Source of the DNA: Fasciolopsis buskii
Taxonomy: Eukaryota > Platyhelminthes > Trematoda > Plagiorchiida > Fasciolidae
Assembly: GCA_008360955.1 (NCBI GenBank)
Contig: LUCM01007702.1
Coordinates: 187,784-251,783 of the forward strand
Reading direction: 5' to 3'
Length of the DNA: 64,000 nt
The notes under the pieces: generated by a model
Database searches by the model: none
Told to the model about the DNA's origin: nothing
What the model saw: only the letters and a program-made list of their open reading frames with translations
In this document: positions 37,610-52,900 of the stretch, one piece after another
Position numbering within the stretch: the stretch's first letter is position 1
Layout: every line of letters begins with the position of its first letter
Program-made: the position numbers and the translations under genes

Positions 37610-40600
37610 CTTAATGTGAGACAGAAGTGAGACTTCAGCATTAGAAGCAAAAAAACCAAAGTAAGAAAACAGTCAATATCAAATTTCACGGCGATCAAAC
37701 TGAGATGACAAACACCTGAGGGCCTCATTGTTTAGCGAGCCGTGAATGTGGGTCCCTAAAGAACTGTGTAACAGAGGACGCGCACTTGCATTGCGTAACC
37801 ACACCCAGAGGATCCATGCACAAGAGTAAGGCTGAATGCACAGATGCTATTCGGTTAAGCATACCGATCTGCGACATCAACTGCGTAGCTTGTCATTTGT
37901 CTTCAGAAAAGCTTGTCTACTCCTTCATCGCCGGCTACGTCATGCGCATGTTGTACTACCCAATATTTTCCATTTTTCAGACAAACAGAATTGAACACAG
38001 ACTTGACGCCAAAAGAACCTCCGCAGACGAAACGATCACAGCAGTGTACGTGCTTCAAATTCTTCAGTGAAACGAAAATGTTCTATCGTAAATGGGATGG
38101 TGTGATTCCTTTTTATCAAAAAAGCCATTCCCTAGTAAACTCATGAAAGAGAAAAGTACGATTACTTATCAATATGACCACGTAAGTCTTGTATTACAAT
38201 GATGACAAAATCCTGCTTCGATTTTAGGAGACCGGTACAGATGTGTTCTTATCCTGGAGATTTGCTTTGATAAACGTATAGAAGAGCAGCACCGCATCAG
38301 ATCAGAATTTCCACATGAACCTGTCTAATGACGAAATTATCAAAAAATATCAATTCATCTCGACGTTCCCACAAGGTAGTTTCTGTCACCATTTGATTTT
38401 CATTAGATTTGGAAATATATTTTAAACGTGTCTTTAACAATCAAACCCGATTGACAAAATATCGGTTGGTGGATTCAGATGATCAATTTTCCGATGAAAT
38501 TCAACTGAAAATATACAGCGAACCCAGCTGTCAATGTCCGAGCTAACAGGCTGGAGACACCAAAGATATGGTAGCGAATCGTGAACGATGGTGGTCGTCA
38601 CATTCTGTCAAATCAAGATGATTGAAAAGTGTGTCTGCACAGTTAGCCTCCACTCCGTGTGTTGGCTACTACGACATTCCTTTCTTTTCCTGCCCTCTGT
38701 ACGTCCACTCCCTGTTCTCTTAGTTAATCATTTTACGATAGCAACGCGTAATTCCGGGAGAAAGGCTGCGGTCAGTGTGGCTTACCCTGATGTTTACCGT
38801 TAAATGGTGATGATGAGTCGTTAGGTGAAGAGGGATGCATCCACCCGATTGTAATTCGCGTTTGTTAAACAGATGAAACAGCGTGTGAAAAAAGAGTGTA
38901 CAGTGTGATAGGCTGCCAATCCCATCTGCTGTACAATCCTGACTAGGCCTACGAAACAAACGCGTCAGATACATTTTGTGGCATTTTAGTAGACTCACCA
39001 CCTAAACACCGTTAGCAATCACCTACATCTTTGGGTCTATCTGACCATGATAGATTTTGTGATGTGTCCATTTGGTGGCACACTGTATCACGTAAAATAA
39101 TAACTGGATTTGGTTAGTTTGAAATATCCCGAGCCGATGGTATGGGACCTTTTGATGACTGCATATTCGAGGGACGACGGTTGCGCTGAGCGCGAAAAGT
39201 CCCTACCCTGAGATGAGCCGCAGTTTTCACTACATTTTTGTCTCACTTTTCATCAGCCCCAGTTTAGCCATTTGTCTACGGACATGCAATGTCACAGTCT
39301 GAGAGTGACATCTCGATACAGTGACTTACGCGACCCTGTTTGCTGAATTGATAAAGGTTGTGAGGAGTGCATGCAAATGTCATTACTGTGTCACGGTGGT
39401 CTATGACTATGCATCCATCTAGCAGAAGGAGAAATGTGCCGGATTTGATTGATCAACCCGGTTCAATGTTGACTTTTGCTCGGTACTCAACACTGGCAAT
39501 TCTCGGGAAAGACGGCATCTCAAAAATGATAAAATTTTCAAGCAATGAGTGAGGCGGCTGCGGCAAAGTTAATCGCCATGAGGTAAACATAGTGATTTCT
39601 CTGTTGCGTAAGGTCTCCTTTGCAAGAAGACCGGGCAGCCAACAATAAACTGTATCACAATGACTAGGATCAGCTCCGATGTGTACATGCATTTAGATAT
39701 GTCAAGTAAAAAAAGAACTACGACCCAGGTGGACTGTTAACGACGCGAATCGCAATCTCCCATCAGTTGAGCATTAAGGCCAACAGGCTATTTAGAGATG
39801 GCTGACGACTCACGACCGGGAGGAAATGTTGACCGGTCAATGAGAATAGCATATCAGATCCATTAATCAGTCGACGAGCGAATGAATAGGTCCGATCTAT
39901 GCAGCCGCAAATAGCTGGCAGACAGCAAATTAAATAGTTATTTGTGGTAAGACAAGTTCCGAGATGATCCGACCGTTTGCACAGCGAAAAATAAACGATG
40001 CACGATGCGAGTAACCGATGTCACCAGCCTCTGACAAGTTTCATCTGACTTCGGAAGAGAAGTGTAGCTTCTGCATTGCTTCTCATTTTCTACATCAGAT
40101 CATTTTGCAATAGATTGTAAAACCCACTTAATATTTAACTGCAGTGGAAGGTGATATATGTCACATTGGAGTTAAGAATTCGAACAAGTAAACAGAAGTA
40201 ATTTTCAGATAGACAGATTCACTAATGGTCGGTGTGCTGCAGCCTGAAAAGCCGAACGCCTCAAAAAATCCTGTTCACTATGACACTCAGAGACAAAAGA
40301 AAATTGCATATTTTCAGGAGCTAGTGTTCAAGTATCGGAACAAATGAAGGGTGGTAGCTGAAGCCTGACTTACTGTTGCCGGAGTTTGTGCTGCACTAGT
40401 TCGTTTGAATCGCCACGGATACATGGACTAAACAGCAATTTCTCGTAATAGAGAGCAGAGCATAATAGACCAACTAACATCTGTCGCTGTTCCTAAAACT
40501 AACTCAATGTTTGAATAACCCGGGGAGTACCATACGGAGGGGGAGACTACATATAATCTCTATTTTACCCAGTCAATTGTTCATTCCACTCACCTTTTGT

Positions 40601-43600
40601 CCAATAGCGCTGATCAGGTGACCTTGACAACTGGTCATTGCGGTCACCGGGCCCTTCTGTTCCCCGTCATAGATGGATTTTAGCTTGTGTCGAGTAAGTG
40701 GTTGTCCCGGCTCAGGCACAACATCAATCACATCAAATATGAGGATTCGACCGCGAACCGGTATTTCTTCCCCGTAGGATAAGTTTGCTCCAATGGCTAA
40801 ATAGTCTTTCGTCCCATGAAACGTTTGTTCAGAAGCCAACTGAGCAGTGATAACGCAAGTGACCACTTCCCATGGTTCAAACAGGATTCTGACAGTGTTC
40901 AGATGGATATCGAACACGAAAAGGAGAAACAAGTTAACAGATTATGGGTCGGGATATTACCTGAAATCATCAAAAAATTCACATATACAGTTCAGGCACA
41001 TGAGTTCTTTGAGTTCCTATACAAATAAACATGGGCCCACTGGAGAGTATTCGTAACCGCTACAACGATCAAAAAATTCTAATTCATTAGAGAGAAAGTT
41101 AGTTGAATGAAAAAAATGCCATCGTGGTTCCCTTGTGAAGAAGCGTCTAGATTTCAGCCATCAACTGTTTATAGCATTCTTGTTGCTTATGAAGGGAACT
41201 GCAGTGGGGCAGATGTAAAAGAACTGCTACTGTGTGGATGCCTTATTGATTGAGACGTTAGCTGCATGCGCGCACACATGCACTGCAATCCCATAGACAC
41301 ACTACCACGGGAACAATGCCACAGTGGTGTTCGTTTAATCAGTTTGCCAGACCTCAACAGACCAGCCATCTCCAGCGGTCACTTTCAACACCCACTAATG
41401 TGGTATTCAAACGGCAGTCATTGCACAGCAGGTCTACTGTCTACCGGTACGACCGCACTGGGCCTAACTGAATGAGGGCTGTCAGTCTTATCTAGTCTTA
41501 AAGGCCGGAAACAAAGATGGGACTGAGAACAATTTCGTCTGCCTATGGCTCGAGAAGAACCAAGGCAACTGTAGAAAACCCTGGGCCCCGAGATAGACTA
41601 ACATATGCTATAGGGCCAAGGAGGCACCAACAAACCGTATTAGACGCCATCGCTTATCATCTAAGGGTCCAATCAGAAGAGGAGCTTCACTGGAGCAACA
41701 ACGCGGCGAGCCACCAGCTATCGGTCCCCGGTGGGTTTCGTGATCATCAGATCATCCTAATGCTTTGCGAATTGGATCGTCTAGCCAGAGGCTCGAAGTA
41801 GAATCCTCTTAGTCAACACCGGACTTCGGTTTAGGCGACAAGCTAGTATGCAGCCCACAGAAAAATCGTAGATCCCGATGGATAGCCGGTGGTGCGGAGA
41901 AGGGGATGGAAAAGTTAGTTTGTGCAGTGAGTTCTATAAATTTTTCCTTTTTCTTTCTTTTTCCTCGTTCATCATTTTCGTTCTTCTACATGATTCTGAT
42001 GATACAAGGTCTATAGGAAGATTTGTGCAAAAGATAATACACGGTAAGTCTCATTAGTCCAGTCCAGTTCGTACATCCATTAGCCTTGCACCAATGTGTT
42101 GCGGTTTTGGTTGCTACCCCAAAGTACCGAATATTCAAAAAAGACAACGAGGAATAGTGGAAGATCGACTGCGAAATAGTAAGTTAAACAAACTTTCCGA
42201 AGAGAAACGATTTCGGATGTAACGACGCCAGTTACTACGACATTCAGCCATGTAAGCCGCTGTCCCCAATCCTCTCTTGGAGAGCAAAAGATCTCTTGGA
42301 CCCCAACTCGGTATCTTAAATGCCGATGTAAATTCAACATACGCGAAGGATCAGAAGATAGGAAAGCTGTGAACCAGTTGTGAACCAAACTGAGCATTCT
42401 GATCAGTTTTCAACTGAAAGGTCGCGTTACTATAATGGGTGCGAACTATTTAAAATTCCATGACTTTTCTAATTACAAAGCTTTTTAACCATTGTCAAGA
42501 TTTCATCGGAATCGGAGTTGCATTTTAGGCATTACATACGCCGCTAGACATTTTTGCGGGCTGAAGAGCGAAATCATCAGTATGGACAGATTCACCCACT
42601 TAAACAAGATTTTGACTCGCATTACTTTTATCTTTTATCTTTCACTTCCTTTATTAATGAAACAACAATGTACATCAATTATCAGGAAGGGGGCCGCGGC
42701 CAACAGAGGGCTGCCAAGTGGGGAAGTTGACCGGCGGTGGGAGGATTCGAACCCGCGACTTTGTCGTCCTTATCCGTTTGGCCACCGCCGGCAAGGACTT
42801 GTATGTGACGACTCGCGTCTTATTAGTCTGGAATACGCCAACCGACAAGTTGGGCTTTAGCCATTCCGTGGAACAAAAGCAAAACGACTGTTGATGCCTA
42901 GATTCACGTGCGCTGGGTTCGTGGGTCAACTGTGATTTTATTAATGAACTCATGCGAACAGTTGAGTCTACCTAAGGCTGATAAAAATAACTCCTAGTTT
43001 TTTCTAATGATGCGGCGTCAATGGGCAACTCCTTGCCTAGTGCCACACGATTTTCCGTCAACCAGTGGATCTGGGTGTCTTTTGGCCTCTCCGAGCTAAA
43101 AAACACTTTTGGACGACGCATATCGCAAAGGCTACAACACTGTGTTGTCGGCTTGGAGAGTAATTTACCGACGTTTCGCTCGCCTTGGTTAACCTTATAA
43201 AAACTGGCTTCAGTTAGATTATTCGAAGTAACAGAGACGTGCCTAAGTGAAGCTCTCGACAAAGAACGCCGTGTTCTGATACCACAAAGTTGAAGGTGAG
43301 TTGTGACTTCACCTACGTTATTAATAAACTCAAAGGTGGCACAGTGAACAAAATGGTGAGGAAATGCAACTGCAGACTGTGTTCGTGCAGGAGTTCGAGG
43401 CAAGCCGAATTTCCACTCTTTGAAACCACGCTATTCTGATAGAGTATATAATCACGAAGGTTCATGTTCTGTTTTGTGTTCGTATGCCGCATCACGATCG
43501 AAAACCAGTGTCTGGCTTATGACCGACCGAAATGATTGGTTCACTGTACTAGGTGATATAAATTTCGAGAAGTAGAAACAGATTGTTCCGATTATATTTT

Positions 43601-43895
43601 CGGGGCATTTCTCACTCGGTAACGAATTTGCAGCTGATTTCAGAATTGTTTCTTTGTACTGATCTGCTACTTTAAGAAAAAATTTCACCTCTATAATTCA
43701 TGGGCGCGATTTGACAGTGCCACATTAATATTTCACGATATGAATTTCGGTAACTGTTATACTGGCCCGCAAAACGGAGATCTGAAAGCCTGAATCACCT
43801 GCCGCTACAATGGCTATCTTCGAAACATCTAAGAAAATTACTGAGCCAGTTGTTTGATCACTCGACAGTCCAAAAATAGGACACTGGACTGGTGA

Positions 43896-43929
<34 letters not shown>

Positions 43930-46900
43930 CCAGTGATTGATGTCTCAGTTTGTACGTTTCGGATAGGGCTAGACATTCTGAGTGCTCAGTACACCATTTC
44001 ACCATGGATGTCCGTGAGCATACAGCCGTATGCTTCGTACGCCGCCCGTAGATGGTTTGGAATCAAGGATTAGCTATCTCCTTTGGAATGATTATGTGAT
44101 TATGCTTGATTACTAGGTCTGTCAATTTAGAAAAACAGCCGCACGATATCAATTGTTTTTGAAGAACTGACGGCGGTTATCAGGGTGGCCGAGGAATAGT
44201 AGATGATATAAGCAGAGTGATTTTGATTTTACAGCCTCGTCAAGGTAAACTATGAATAACCTAACCAAATGAGCACCAATGAGTGGGATGGCAAAAAGAA
44301 GGGACGACGTGACTTGCCGAGTGTTCGGTATAGCTTGCCATGCCTTGTCGTGTAAGGAAGTGACTGTCGGTGCGTACATTTGCAACACATAGTGATCCAG
44401 TGTGGGGAGCACACATGTGGAAGGTCTTACGAGAACATCTTCTTCCTTGTTCCCCTCGGCATTCAGTCGATACACTGACGAGCACAACTCCGAACGGGTC
44501 CCGACCACAGCGTAGGTCTGTGTGAACAAGAAAAATAAAATAACTGAACTGATTCCAGTTATTTCCCCTACAAATAAAACAACAAATGAATGAAACCAAC
44601 CCAGAGATTCTTAATTAACAAGTTACGAAGCGATAACGAGTTCAAATGATGATACACATGCATATGGGTGTAACCAAGAAGGCAATTCGGAATATATGCA
44701 AGTGGCCGATTCGGTTTAGTTTAGTGCTCCCTTTAGCAGCACCAGTCTAAAGCGGACTAACCGGTTAGGGGAACAAGATGGTAAAACAGATGAGCGATGT
44801 TCTGCAGTTTCTTTTAAAATTAGTTTCATCGCGTTGCAGACAACGGAATTTAAACGTCATTCACGCATGTAGAAAGATAAGTTTTAGAATATTCGAAAGG
44901 AAACTGCGCCGGGAAAAATAGCGAGATCGACCATGAAACTGATTCGCGGTGTTCGAAGATTATCGAGAGAGTGAAGAATACTCGGTTCGTTGGGCTTGCA
45001 GTCTTAACCAGTTCCGTTCATACGGATGGAAAAAATCAACTACCAACGATAAGCAAACCACGTGGAAAAAGTATGACGGTAAGGGGAATCTAGGCGCTAC
45101 CCGAACTGGACTTTCGAAACCAGCAACCATCAGAGAACCTCAGAGGAGTGCGATTTTACTAAACCACTATTCTGTACAAAATTCAATAGTTAGCACAAGA
45201 AATATTGAGTACACTTGAAGTGATGGCCGTGTTGGTGGGGCGAAGAACTAGCTTAAACATACACTGAAAACTAACCTTGCTTTCCACGTGGTACTGAACA
45301 AAATAGGGGGCCAGTTCGAGAGGAATCCAACGCATACCCAAAAATTCGTTGAAAACATAGCCCGGAGGTAGTGTAGCAAGACGCATTTCATTCTGCAAAA
45401 GATATAATGAATTCAAACATCTTCAAATCAATAAAAGTTCTCATATTGAGTAAATTCCGTAGTTATCGCAACAATATTTTAACTATTCTACACAAATAAA
45501 TCGTGAAAAATTTGCGGAGAACTGGAATTAGCGGACATGGAGCAGCCGTTTGCCACTAATGAACAAACTTAATTGTACCACGATGGTCGAGGATTAAAAC
45601 GTTGTCAAATGCACAAAGTTCACAGCTTCAAATAAATGTCATCCCACTTCAATCGTCAATGTGTCAAGCGTCATATTCTGATAGAGTTAACAGTTTCCGT
45701 CGCGGTGCACACCACACCACATTATGGTAGAACCAAACCTTGTTGTTCAAACTACACTGGAGGTGAACTTCGACTAAACAAGTTTGATTTGGAATCAGCG
45801 ACCGAATAGTGCAACGGTTCACATAGATACCATGTACGAGTTCAACTAGACATGTACAGTTCGATATTTTGTTATCTTCTCTCTTCTGCCTCGTCCAAAC
45901 AGCTAGCTGATGATTCACTGACTGACCTTTCATTCGACACCCTTGCATTAAGCGGATGCTGTATAAATTACACTATTTACTGGCAATTTGAGCAGCAAAG
46001 ATCATACCCAGTTAAGTTCAGTCTGTATAATCATTTCCATAAGTTAACATATTCCATCCCTACTTGCTACCTCGTAGCACACAACACTGAAGAAAAATAA
46101 TCAGATCATTAGCAGTATTCATCCATATCGTCTGACGTCATCAACAATCGCGTCGGACCATCTCAAAAACTCAATCCGACAATCTATCATTAACCGGTGA
46201 ATTGTTCCGAGTAGTTCAAGTTTTCATGCCTTTTCTCCACATCATGCAGCAATCATCTTGACACATCTCCCCACTACCACCTGCTGCGGAGAACAGCGTA
46301 TATTGAGAATGTCGATCCGCGGGCATATGTAATACAAGTTCAAACCACGTTAACCTACTCAGAATCAGAGCCTGTGTAATCGACTAACTTCCGGGACCCG
46401 ATATTATCCGTGTAAAATCTCGAATCAACAGTCTTCGCACATCTGGCCCCAACGACCGTATTTCTGAGCCGTATAGCCGTACTGCAGTGAGAACTCAACC
46501 TTTGATCGATAAGCAAATGTTGTGCTGATGCCACAGGTTTCTCAAGTAGGTAAACGCCGACCGAACGTTTTGTACACGATATGCGATCATCTGGCGACCC
46601 AATCCCATACGCCTGGCCTCAGAGTTGCTAATCCAAATCTCCAACCATATTTGACGGACACGAGGAAGAGGTCGGTGGTCAAGTACCGACATTCCACCGA
46701 GGTGGACAATTAGGATTGTGATACTGAAACCCGCATTTTGGAAGAAATTCTGCGCTTCAGTGGAAAAGAGTACACCACCGCTAATAAGAAATTTGAAGTT
46801 CTACGGGATTCAACTTTAGGATCCCAGTGAGAACCATGTATTTTTCTGTCTGCACGAAGAAAAAGAGATGGAGGTCAAAATGTCCTGATTTAGCGCATCG

Positions 46901-49900
46901 ACGAGGAGTAGCAGACTATCCAGTCTCACATCTCAAGAATTATTAAAGCAGCACATTTGAGTTAAATCACTTAAAGTAGACAACTTGCAAGTGCAAAAAC
47001 AAAACGAGGACTAGAAACGTCAATCGGTTTCAGAATTAGTGCATTAATGTCTTAATGACTATCTGATGTGCCATCACTGCAAAATCGGAGGAGAACTTGG
47101 ATACCGAGGGGGTGATTGGAGCCCACGATTAGGATCGTGGATAACAACCAACCACAAAGACGATAACAATATTCAAACTGCACCAGCGCAGCCCTTTTTC
47201 GGTCAAGTCGTCCAATCTCGCAAAAGGCCAGAAGGGTGGATAATCGAACGAGTTTTACTAGCGGAAACTTTACACGTTAATCTGCTCGTAATTGTCGTAA
47301 TTGCGCGGACCAACTGGTCAACGCGTGCAACAACAGTCAAGAACTGATGGAAATACGCTCATGAATCTGGTTAAGCACGTAACTGTAGACGACTGTGTCA
47401 GTTTTGACTTCGAAACATGGGCAAAGTACATGACAATAGGAGTTTACTGAACTAACAGAAACTCTAAAGCTGGATCAAGAAAAACAAATAGAAGGCGCCA
47501 TAAGATAGCGTTCATGTTGAGTTAAAAACTACGACATTGAGGACATTACAACTATGCTCTGATTTACCAAGTAGGTGAAATAGACGAAGCCTGACGGACA
47601 AATCGGGGTATTCAATGGGGCAAAGCTACCCATGATCCCGTCGATTGCATGAGGAAACACACGGATTTGTCCAGTCTGTGTCCCGAAAAGCCACATCGGA
47701 CTGGCACCAGAAACAAACACTCCGCTATGACCACCGATGTTCTCGAACGAGCGAAGCATGTGAGCACGACTGATTAGAGTGGCCTGTGTATTTAGGGTGA
47801 AGAGGATGAAAAAGGCGAAATGCTAGAGAAAATAAGGTTGATCTGCGCGACGAATGTGCAGTAAATAGGGGGGAAATTAACAATATGGGAGCTCAAAGAG
47901 CGAATTTTCTTTGATAACAGTGAGAAATAATGCTGGAAAGGGATATAGCCATAAGAAACGGAACTCCTTCGTTGTTGTTGTTGGTGGTGGTGGTGGTGTC
48001 CCTATGAGTTAGAGACACTCCCAATTTCTGGGATCATAGGCCAATAGGAATAAAGAATTAATCGGTCCGAATATCTTAAATCCGCCTCTGTTTACCTGGA
48101 AGTTGTTTTTCTCCACCGTTGCATGAGCTGCTTGCTCGATTTTGCATCCTCCTTCTCTTGATGTTACACGATGGATGAAATTTATATTACTCGAGAAGTT
48201 GAAAATTTCCAGCTATGAATGCAGCTGCCCATTGATTCTTAGAAATGTTTTGTTGCCCGTGAACGTTTGAAGCAATCCTCTCCACCGAAAACGATGAACA
48301 ATTTCTGATGAGTTCGGCATTCGTGCGGCAAATCGAAATCACCAAATACGCGATTCCTTCTGTTCTTCGACAGAGTTGGGCCGAAAATCCCCATCAAACC
48401 GGAAATTCACATTTTAATGCTAATTTATTCAACAAGATCCATGATTTACTTCAAAGTTGCAACAATTACCGTTACACGTTCGAGTTATTTCAGTAATCTG
48501 AATGGCCACATAGACTTTGAATTGGCTAAAATGGACGAGTACGTCATCTATTGCACAGAACTAGAAAGCACTACCTGTCTAATTTGATTACTACAGCAGT
48601 GAACATTGAATTGTTAATAAGAGGATGGGGATCAAAAGAGGAAACTCGATCTAACCCACCTTCACATGATGGTAAAGTTTCCAGATGACCAGATGTAATC
48701 GCAGTCTGAGATAAACCGAGACTATTACCGCTGGAGAGTAACATTTCCTCTCAAGTCTTACTATTTAAATCAAAAAAGTGATACTGTTTGGGATCAACCG
48801 GAAATCTCCAATACAGTATCTATTGGTATGTTCCTAGCGTAAACACTGGCGCAATCATTTCGGTGCGCTGAAACATCCTGGATGAAGTCCGGTAGAGATT
48901 CCGTATCCGGAGTGCAGGTTTCATACTAAGACCCGGTCTACTCCGTGCAGATTGCAGCTCATGTCTTATTGATGAAAGCACTCCAGCTTTGCAGATGGCG
49001 AACAAACGTGATAATTCATCAAAACATGTGAGGGAAACAGAGAAAATAATGATGATTATAATTAAGAATAGTTATGACAATCAAAAAAGGAAATTAACCA
49101 GTGTGAAAAGAGCAGGCTGTGCACAGTTGGGGGGCGACTGCACGTGGTCGACCAAAAACGGCTGAACTTACGTGAACATCGGCAATTTTCGGATCAGTAC
49201 GGACGCGACGTGGAGCGACCAAAGAACAAGGAATTGGTAACCGGCGCCATCGAAGACCTTCCTCAATCCAGCAATCACCGGCCAACGGATGAGCTTCGGT
49301 TGGTGCTGGGCAGAGTGCTTCGAAGAGCGCAACCTCCTGACTCGTACGAGCCTGACAATGAGGTTTGAGAAAAAAACCATCGAATCACAGCGGGGGAACC
49401 CCGGAAGTGAACATTATTTCTTCAAAGCAGTTTTAGGAAGCAAAAGGGTCCCAATACTATTACTTTTTCAACAACAGTTTCATCAGAAAAAGTTCAATCT
49501 ATTTTTGTTCAGATCCACTGCGTTATTCTGCCGTACAGTGTAGGGTTCATGGATTTGTTCAATCAAGAACCTGTTATTAAGTCGTTCTACTGAAACACGT
49601 GAATGAATATGAAGCCATGCGGTCCCCTAATAGCTCAGTTGTTGCCTATACCAAACACCCATTCAGAACGCCAACTCTGGATCAGAAATGAGCTACCAAA
49701 GAACAGGACAAGCATTATATATTTGGAATTCAAGTAGACAGTCTATGAATCACATTTTCACTTGTTTTATCTAACTAATTAAACTTTAAAATACTGCTGC
49801 GTCATAAAAAGGTTATGAATCTCTAAAAACAAAACCGTTAACTGATCTGCGTTTGCTAAATATACTGTTACTGGGAAAAGATCTTATCCAGCAGTACAAC

Positions 49901-52900
49901 TCACAATATGCTCCGGGGGTAGCCTTTGGTTATAAGGCCATAACTCCCTTCTAATGACCGTGCCTTTGGCGGAAATGCTTTAAATGGAATATTTCGTAAA
50001 TTGAATCCTACGGAGCACTACACGCTGCGGGCTAGGGCTTATAGGATATGGGGTATCAGTACAAAAACAGATGGAGCAAACGTGAATTGAACGAAGTTCG
50101 CCGGTGCGTCTGATGCGAATTCTTTCTTACATTTTAAAACAAACTGAAGAACATTTTATGAGAAAGCAATTACATTCCTGAAAGTGATTTTTGCTGGCAA
50201 CGAAGGGCACATCGTTCTGCTTTGACGAAATAAATCCCATTATATCAAGGCGCACAAACAGTATTTGCCGATTCATGTATAACATGTAAAACAAATTCGA
50301 AAACCTAGCCATCAATATGAATTCACAGTCGAGACTCGCATATTGTTGCGGCTATCGTTAGTGTGCAGATATGAAGCAATTGTTTAAACGAAGACGTCCA
50401 TTTGCAGCTGTTGTAGTGTGGCCCCGGCCATTCAAGGATAGGAACTTGAAAAAGGCACTGAGGATACAACCAATACTTTACCTATGCAAAAATAAACATG
50501 TAAACATCTATTTTTATGATGCCAGGATTAGAAGTGCAGTGTATGGAGGATGACCCACAGACGCTAGGAGAGCTGCAAAACGAGAAGGAAACCACGATCG
50601 TTAAATGTCGACTAATACAGAACCGCTTGAGATATAAATGCGTTAGGTGTTGTACTGAACCAGGCAACTTTGTTTTACCCCAAAATATTTATACTAGCGA
50701 ATCTAGAAGAGGCCACTTGGACAATGGGACTGATCACACAGATGAATCAGATCATACTCCTGTGACGATCCTTAATGTCATCCTTTAATGAGACCAGCAC
50801 GCATCTGGAGAATAGACTTCTAGCTAACTAGGTAGAAATGTCTTCCACCACCTATGGTAACAGTCCATTCTTTATTGTCTTTGAAATGCTCCCCGTTAGT
50901 AGTCGATGTGCATCCATGTGCAACCGTTGTATTCAGAACATCTACTTTCCACATGTATGTGGCAGTTTATGTACACATGAACAGTATTTAGCGGCAGCCC
51001 GCGCGTGGGTATTCAAACAGCCTATATCAAAGTGGGAGCAACAATCTGAGTGAACACACGTACGCCTCAGACGTACACAGCATGAATCGACAGCAAAATG
51101 GTTGACGAGATTCATATGATTAATCTGGTACATACTGAGAGCGAATCAGAATCAAAACGCAAATAAGCTGGACACCTTAGCGTACGTGCATACGTGTACA
51201 TTAGCCCTATGTGCATGTCCGTAGTTTTGCGCTGGTCAACGTACGCGTGTGTACGTCTCGGCCCGATCATTTCTTATGTAGTGGCGACGGCAGGCTCAGG
51301 CACATCAGCGCAGATAGGACATCACACTATTCCCCTCGAAACATGATCGAGGATGGTGGTGTAGCATGTGCGAAAGTCACATAAGTTTAGCAAAGGAGTA
51401 TAGCAAAAACTTCTCTTTCCTCGCTGTTTATGCTATAGACTCCAAGTTCGTAAAGAAAGGAAGTAGAAAACTAGAATATCTCAGTGATTGGAACATATGA
51501 AAACAGTAAAGCATCAGAGCAGTTAAACGATCAAAATGCATGTACCACATGTAACTGGGACAATGAAATGTTGCAAGTCTGTCAGCGGATATTCTACCAC
51601 AAAACATATCCAATAGGAATGAATTATTGGCATCACTCTCTTCTCCGAAACTTTCTAGGAAGTAGAAGTACACGAAGTAGATAAATTGCTGCAATGCAAA
51701 CAATAGTATGAATTTAACTCGAAACGGTTCAAACAAACGGAATATGGGTTAGGCGCACACCAAGAACGATGAGGCTGATAAACACTGAAAAGTAAGGAAC
51801 AATTATCGTGTTCAACGTAAGGGGAAAATGTAACTTGCAGAAAAGCAGATGGAAAACGAATATCTGATATTATCTACAGCAAAATACAGAAAGTTCAGTC
51901 TGGAGTAGAATGTCTCAGTGTTTCACGAGCGGTGAGGTTTAGGGGACTTGGAGCACGATTGGGGATCTCGAATTTAAAAGCTCATGCAAAGTGCGGATGT
52001 ATAGGTTTGCGTTTGGCACGCTGCTTTATTTCTTTCTATCCATGCAAAAGCCGTGTAGTCGACTCCGGAATAACGAGGTTAGATTCCGCAACTAGACGGA
52101 GATCCGGGCATAATTTTCCCAGAAGGAATTTGTATACTAATAAATTGGATGCACGGGAGGTCGTAGACATGATCAGTTTAAGTCGTTCAAGCAGAATTTG
52201 CTTATGTCCCGGCCGTGGGTGTAAAAAGTGCATCAATGATCAATTCTCATGTTCGAATCATTACCGATTGTTTCATTAATAAATAAATAAACTGTTTTCA
52301 CTATTTTCGGAAACCGTACCAAGCATGAAATTCATGATGTATTTGTAATTGTACCGCGCTGAGTCATAAAGGTATCTCCTCCAATGGACAAGAAATATCA
52401 GCGATACTTCTTCAGATCTTTCAAGGAACCTTTTAAATGCTACTTGCTCGGTCTGGGAATTTCTTAAGTCATTTTTGATCTTTGTAGACAAGCGGCATGT
52501 CTCGGTGAAGTATTAGTAACTGTTGCCGGAAAGTAAACGGTGGATCGTGCCGCAGTACAATCTTAGACGCACAACATTCCGAGTGTAATATGGCACATGA
52601 TATGTGATCCCGGGGTGAGGAGATTCACATTGTATTCCGATGAATGTAATTCCTCGGTCTTGAGCACTGAAGGTATCCACGTAAGAAATCTGGTCTCAGT
52701 CAGAAAAACCAAGAAAGCCGTGTGGCGCACCTGTGTACTCCCGCGACTTGGATTCATTGCACACCACCTCTATGTGGAGCATGCACAACAATGCGAGTGG
52801 TGTTTCAGTACAACAAGAGCATTGTGGGTACCCACAGCAAGCCGAAACCTTCAAAGCAATGGGTTTCTCCGGTCGAATGGTAAAGTATTTTCAACTTTAC

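Larger units (their letters stand above)
40889..44317 (-). other. CPSF1 GC-AG intron, 3.4 kb
   Basis: The intron starts GCAAGT and ends CTGTCAG. Inside are a tRNA-like sequence (42731-42791), a (TA)n tract (43898-43926) and a repeat with a hammerhead-like core (43170-43213). The plus frame at 41517-41801 and the minus frame at 42972-43403 are open but unassigned, and the latter looks like repeat sequence. Confidence 0.85.

Noticed and set aside
41517..41801. 94-codon plus frame in a CPSF1 intron
   Set aside because: Open but with no recognisable domain, splice sites or second copy; kept as unexplained intron sequence.
48820..49005. Minus frame between CPSF1 exons d and e
   Set aside because: No acceptor and donor pair keeps phase with its neighbours, and exons d and e already join in phase 0 directly.
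50838..50910. Short integrase-like string [16 protein letters not shown] on the plus strand
   Set aside because: A single short motif with no other LTR-retroelement domain nearby.
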